The translations under genes and the position numbers were made by a program. A DNA stretch of 64,000 nucleotides from Atrina japonica (Eukaryota > Mollusca > Bivalvia > Pterioida > Pinnidae), in assembly GCA_030159075.1 (NCBI GenBank), contig BROG01000004.1, positions 248,001 through 312,000 of the forward strand. The letters run 5' to 3'. Positions 59,630-64,000 of the stretch are shown here, piece by piece (the stretch's first letter is position 1; the number at the start of each line of letters is the position of its first letter). The notes beneath the pieces are model-generated. The model was not told the DNA's origin and ran no database searches. It saw only the letters and a list, made by a program, of their open reading frames with translations.

Positions 59630-61955
59630 CACACTTGCTGTATGTTTACTTATATCAGTAGTATACATATTGGTGACTATTACACACTCGCTGTATGTTT
59701 ACTTATATCAGTAGTATACATATTGGCGACTCTTTCACACTCGCTGTATGTTTACTTATATCAGTAGTATACATATTGGCGACTCTTTCACACTCGCTGT
59801 ATGTTTACTTTATCAGTAGTATACATATGACAGTACACACTCGCTGTATGTTTACATATTAGTATACATATTGGCGACTCTTTCACACTGTATGTTTACT
59901 TATATCAGTAGTATACTGTGACTATGTCGCTGTATGTTAACTTATATCAGTAGTATACATATTGGCGACTCTTTCACACTCGCTGTATGTTTACTTATAT
60001 CTTATACATATTGGTGACTATACACTCGCTGTATTGTTTACTTATATCAGTAGTATACTATTGGCGACTCTTTCACACTCGCTGTATGTTTACTTATATC
60101 AGTAGTATACATATTGGCGACTCTTTCACACTCGCTGTATGTTTACTTATATCAGTAGTATACATATTGGTGACTATTACACACTCGCTGTATGTTTACA
60201 CACTTGCTGTATGTTTACTTATATCAGTAGTATACATATTGGTGACTATTATGTTGTACTTACTTATCAGTAGTATACATATTGGCGACTCTTTCACACT
60301 CGCTGTATGTTTACTTATATCAGTAGTATACATATTGGCGACTCTTACACACTCGCTGTATGTTTACTTATATCAGTAGTATACATATTGGTGACTATTA
60401 CACACTCGCTGTATGTTTACTTATATCAGTAGTATACATATTGGTGACTATTACACACTCGCTGTATGTTTACTTATATCAGTAGTATACATATTGGCGA
60501 CTCTTTCACACTCGCTGTATGTTTACTTATATCAGTAGTATACATATTGGCGACTCTTACACACTCGCTGTATGTTTACTTATATCAGTAGTATACATAT
60601 TGGTGACTATTACACACTCGCTGTATGTTTACTTATATCAGTAGTATACATATTGGTGACTATTACACACTGTATGTTTACTTATATCAGTAGTATACAT
60701 ATTGGCGACTCTTTCACACTCGCTGTATGTTTACTTATATCAGTAGTATACATATTGACGAATCTTTCACACTCGCTGTATGTTTACTTATATCAGTAGT
60801 ATACATATTGGCGACTCTTTCACACTCGCTGTATGTTTACTTATATCAGTAGTATACATATTGGCGACTCTTTCACACTCGCTGTATGTTAACTTATATC
60901 AGTAGTATACATATTGGCGACTATTACACACTCACTGTATGTTAACTTATATCAGTAGTATACATATTGGCGACTATTACACACTCGCTGTATGTTTACT
61001 TATATCAGTAGTATACATATTGGTGACTATTACACACTCGCTGTATGTTTACTTATATCAGTAGTATACATATTGGTGACTATTACACACTCGCTGTATG
61101 TTAACTTATATCAGTAGTATACATATTGGTGACTATTACACACTCGCTGTATGTTTACTTATATCAGTAGTATACATATTGATGACTATTACACACTCGC
61201 TGTATGTTTACTTATATCAGTAGTATACATATTGGCGACTCTATGTTTACTTATATCAGTAGTATACATATTGGTGACTATTACACACTCGCTGTATGTT
61301 TACTTATATCAGTAGTATACATATTGGTGACTATTACACACTCGCTGTATGTTTACTTATATCAGTAGTATACATATTGGCGACTCTTTCACACTCGCTG
61401 TATGTTTACTTATATCAGTAGTATACATATTGGCGACTATTACACACTCGCTGTATGTTTACTTATATCAGTAGTATACATATTGATGACTATTACACAC
61501 TCGCTGTATGTTTACTTATATCAGTAGTATACATATTGGCGACTCTTTCACACTCGCTGTATGTTTACTTATATCAGTAGTATACATATTGGCGACTCTT
61601 TCACACTCGCTGTATGTTTACTTATATCAGTAGTATACATATTGGCGACTCTTTCACACTCGCTGTATGTTTACTTATATCAGTAGTATACATATTGGCG
61701 ACTCTTTCACACTCGCTGTATGTTTACTTATATCAGTAGTATACATATTGGTGACTATTACACACTCGCTGTATGTTTACTTATATCAGTAGTATACATA
61801 TTGGCGACTCTTTCACACTCGCTGTATGTTTACTTATATCAGTAGTATACATATTGGTGACTATTACACACTCGCTGTATGTTTACTTATATCAGTAGTA
61901 TACATATTGGCGACTCTTTCACACTCGCTGTATGTTTACTTATATCAGTAGTATT
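59630..61955. repeat. 53-bp satellite, about 44 copies, with higher-order pattern
   Basis: Unit: cactcgctgtatgtttactt, atatcagtagtatacatatt, then either ggcgactctttca or ggtgactattaca. The left 700 bp carry deletions; the rest is very homogeneous. It occupies about 2.3 kb of the intron before exon 11. Confidence 0.95.
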
Positions 61956-62372
61956 CGTATTTTGACATTTTTTCTGAGGGCTTACCCTTTGCTATCATCA
62001 AGATATAATTATTGACAATAATTGTATAGACACATGGATCACACTACCGCATGTTCTCACCAAGATTTTTAAACTTACAACTTTGTTAAAAATAGAGCCC
62101 AGCACCATAAAACTTGAGATTTTACTCAAATCTAAGAATATTCTCAACTTCGTATGCTAAGCCAATCAGATTACAGGATTATCCAAAGTTAAGTAACATT
62201 TTTAGTTGTAATTATACATACAGTATATTTGCTGACAGGAGTGTTGGGATTGTTTTATTTTTTTTTTTTTTGGAAGGGGAAAGGTGGGTTGGTTTTAGTA
62301 AGTATGTAACCTTCAAGATATATAACAGTTTCAGAGCATTGTTATAACTGATATTTTTTTTTCCTGTTGCAG
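61956..62372. other. Intronic spacer before exon 11
   Basis: AT-rich with a poly(T) run near 62255. agcaccataaaacttgagat near 62100 resembles, inverted, caagttttatggtgctgggc near 45033. Confidence 0.4.
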
Positions 62373-62453
62373 TTCAGCATTGATCTAGACACCATTAGTG
62401 TTGTATTCAAGAAGATTTTTACTGACCTCAAGATGGACTCTTCCCAGTACTGG
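62373..62453 (+). CDS. Shared exon 11: actin-like helix
   Basis: Acceptor tcctgttgcag|TTC, donor TGG|GTAAAT, phase 0/0, 27 residues: FSIDLDTISVVFKKIFTDLK then MDSSQYW. This matches actin's W-D-D-M-E-K-I-W-x-x-x-F-Y-N-E-L helix and the following loop leading to the H-P-V-L-L-T-E strand. Confidence 0.85.
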
Positions 62454-62465
62454 GTAAATATGTAA

Positions 62466-62645
62466 TACAGTAAAACCTACTTTAGCGACCACCTGTGTAT
62501 TAAGACCACCTGGTCACAAAGACCATTTATTGCTGTCCTCAATACCATTTGTGTACAAATCAACCTTTATATAAAGACCACCTCTCGATAAAGACTGGTT
62601 TTCTTGTATCCCTTAGGAGGTTATTATATACAGGTTTCACTGTAC
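62466..62645. mobile_element. MITE family 1-like palindromic element
   Basis: Left tacagtaaaacctactttag then cgaccacctg; right ttatatacaggtttcactgt then ac. Starts about a dozen bases after the exon 11 donor. Confidence 0.68.
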
Positions 62646-63147
62646 ATATACTTTTACTTTCCAAATATTATTTTCATTGCTGTTTTGCTGTCTTCTTTTC
62701 ATCTGCCCACATCTTTAACCTTTCTTTTCATCTTTTTAACCAAACAAGAAACCGTCTTTATATTTGGCAAGATTAATGGTGATTTATCAATTTTAATAGA
62801 GGTCTAACTTGTATGCCTTGATAGATTCTATAACTCCTAAAACAAAATCTCTGAAATGTAGATTTGATATTGGTTGGGAATAGCACATGCATATTGGCAG
62901 ATTCTTGTGAACCCTTTTCTGACCTTGACAAGTTCAATTTACTCTATTACTTCGATATATCCAGAATTTAAGATTACCAAAATTTCAATTGACAAATTTT
63001 TCTATCCATAAAATTCTAGATGTACCATTCAACGTTGACATATCCGGAATTTCGACTCATCTGATTTCGACATAAAGAGATTCCTCTGTATCTAAACAAA
63101 AGGAAAATTCGGCTTATTTTTTTTCATGTATCGTTACAACATTTCAG
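62646..63147. other. Intron 11-12 remainder
   Basis: AT-rich. 62920-63090 shares cgactcatctgatttcgaca and neighbouring motifs with 22990-23230, an old dispersed element. Confidence 0.45.
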
Positions 63148-63340
63148 GTAATGTTAAGTACTCCACAGAATCTTGCGGACAAGATCCGGGCTGGATTGAT
63201 GGAGATTCTGGTAGACATGTACCATGTACAGGGGGTCTGTATGGTGGTGCAGTCACTGCTGGCTCTCTACTCTTATAATACAGTATCTGGTATTATTGTT
63301 GATATTGGTGAAAGAATGGAAATTTTACCAATATTTGATG
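63148..63340 (+). CDS. Shared exon 12: actin-like core with catalytic Gln and second phosphate loop; gene continues beyond window
   Basis: Acceptor caacatttcag|GTA, donor GATG|GTAAGT, enters phase 0, leaves phase 1; 64 codons. VMLSTPQNLADKIRAGLMEI corresponds to actin's V-L-L-T-E-A-P-L-N-x-x-x-x-R-E-K-M segment. VCMVVQSLLALYS matches actin's Y-V-A-I-Q-A-V-L-S-L-Y-A-S, keeping the catalytic Gln (actin Q137; Q370 of the short isoform). GIIVDIGERMEILPIFDG matches G-I-V-M-D-S-G-D-G...P-I-Y-E-G: the Asp (actin D154) is kept but the loop reads G-E-R instead of G-D-G. Subdomains 3 and 4 must lie to the right of the window. Confidence 0.88.
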
Positions 63341-63462
63341 GTAAGTATTTTTTTTATGTGTTCCCAGATTCCTTTTAAAATCCATTTTATCGTATCTGGA
63401 CAGTTACAGGTAAAGGTATATCCTGATATCTGTGAACATTTATCCATGTCAAATAATACGGC
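63341..63462. other. Start of the next intron
   Basis: Short spacer between the exon 12 donor and a SINE; nothing recognised. Confidence 0.4.
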
Positions 63463-63725
63463 TTGTGGTGGTCTAGTGATAGCGCATTCAGCTGGCAAGT
63501 GGAAGGTCCTAGGTTCAGTTCCACAGCCTGGGTCATACCAAAGACTTTAAAAACGGTAATGACTGTTCCTTCGCCAACTGCTGGGCGTTTGAGGTGAAAG
63601 TACAGGGTCTTTTGGATGAGACTTTAAACCGAGGCCCCGTGTCGCATAAGGCGTGGCATGAAAAGAACCCTCACTGCATTGACGTCAGTCCATAGCACAG
63701 GCCAAATTTGTAGCACTTCACCTGT
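63463..63725 (+). mobile_element. tRNA-derived SINE, family C
   Basis: A-box-like tggtggtctagtgatagcgc, B-box-like taggttcagttcc near 63510, body gtaatgactgttccttcgcc, tail with aaagaaccctcactgcattg and agtccatagcacaggccaaa. The tail shares the agaaccctca motif with family B at 283-560, suggesting a common 3' module. Confidence 0.7.
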
Positions 63726-63729
63726 TGTC

Positions 63730-64000
63730 GAGTATCTTCTGATATCTATTGACACTGTCTTTGGGCCATTTGTCGAGTAACTTCTGGGCTATGTGTCATA
63801 TATTCTCTAATATCTTGATACCATGATGTCTCTGGACTGTTGTCAAGTATCTTCTGATATCCATGGATTTTGCCCCTGAACTGTTGTCAAGTATCTTCTG
63901 ATATCTATGGATATTGTCTCTGGACTGTTGTCAAGTATCTTCTGATTATTTATGGACACCCTCTCTGGGCCGTCTGTTGAGCATCTTCTGATATCTATGG
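63730..64000. repeat. About 45-bp tandem repeat, cut by the window edge
   Basis: Units carry ttgtcaagtatcttctgata and tctatggatattgtctctgg; at least six copies, continuing past 64000. Confidence 0.85.

Noticed and set aside
59987..60799. Repetitive frames reading Ile-Ser-Ser-Ile-His-Ile
   Set aside because: 53-bp satellite with indels; frames break repeatedly.
63463..63530. tRNA gene at 63463
   Set aside because: Same reasoning: diverged boxes, SINE body downstream, second copy at 47305.

Overview
This is an AT-rich, intron-rich, repeat-laden eukaryotic nuclear window. It has long introns, canonical GT/AG exons, tRNA-derived SINEs with target-site duplications, many short palindromic (MITE-like) elements and very large minisatellites. 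The overall look suits a lophotrochozoan, most probably a bivalve mollusc; that placement is inference, and no species can be read from the sequence. I see no rRNA, no genuine tRNA gene, no viral gene and no prokaryotic feature.

Nearly everything coding fits one plus-strand gene that runs off the right edge. Three candidate first coding exons lie at 2230-3988 (about 586 codons), 10253-10334 (27 codons) and 14048-20583 (about 2,178 codons). Each ATG has an in-frame stop shortly upstream. Each exon can end in phase 1 at a GT donor, which fits the first shared acceptor at 45915 (G|AT, Asp). The two giant exons begin with the same motif (LLNVWPPP, then RLQRLQEL) and are otherwise disordered, charged and Ser/Thr-rich. 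This suggests alternative promoters placing different N-terminal tails on a common body.

The common body is encoded by exons at 45915-46057, 47605-47649, 48275-48418, 49531-49623, 49725-49775, 50292-50432, 50834-50894, 52370-52518, 56204-56218 (a 15-nt microexon), 62373-62453 and 63148-63340. All phases join without a break. They encode a pleckstrin-homology (PH) domain followed by the N-terminal half of an actin-fold domain. The likely role is a membrane- or phosphoinositide-targeted actin-related protein with isoform-specific scaffold tails. I do not recognise a named orthologue, and the rest of the actin fold lies beyond the window.

Layout: 1-2.2 kb upstream DNA with one SINE; 2.2-4.0 kb exon 1a; 4-14 kb intron with a 72-bp minisatellite, SINEs, MITEs and the small exon 1b; 14-20.6 kb giant exon 1c with internal 123-bp and 30-bp coding repeats and one apparent frameshift; 20.6-45.9 kb a 25-kb intron, its second half packed with minisatellites; 45.9-63.3 kb shared exons separated by repeat-rich introns, including a roughly 2.3-kb satellite at 59.6-61.96 kb; 63.3-64 kb an intron with a SINE and the start of another tandem array.
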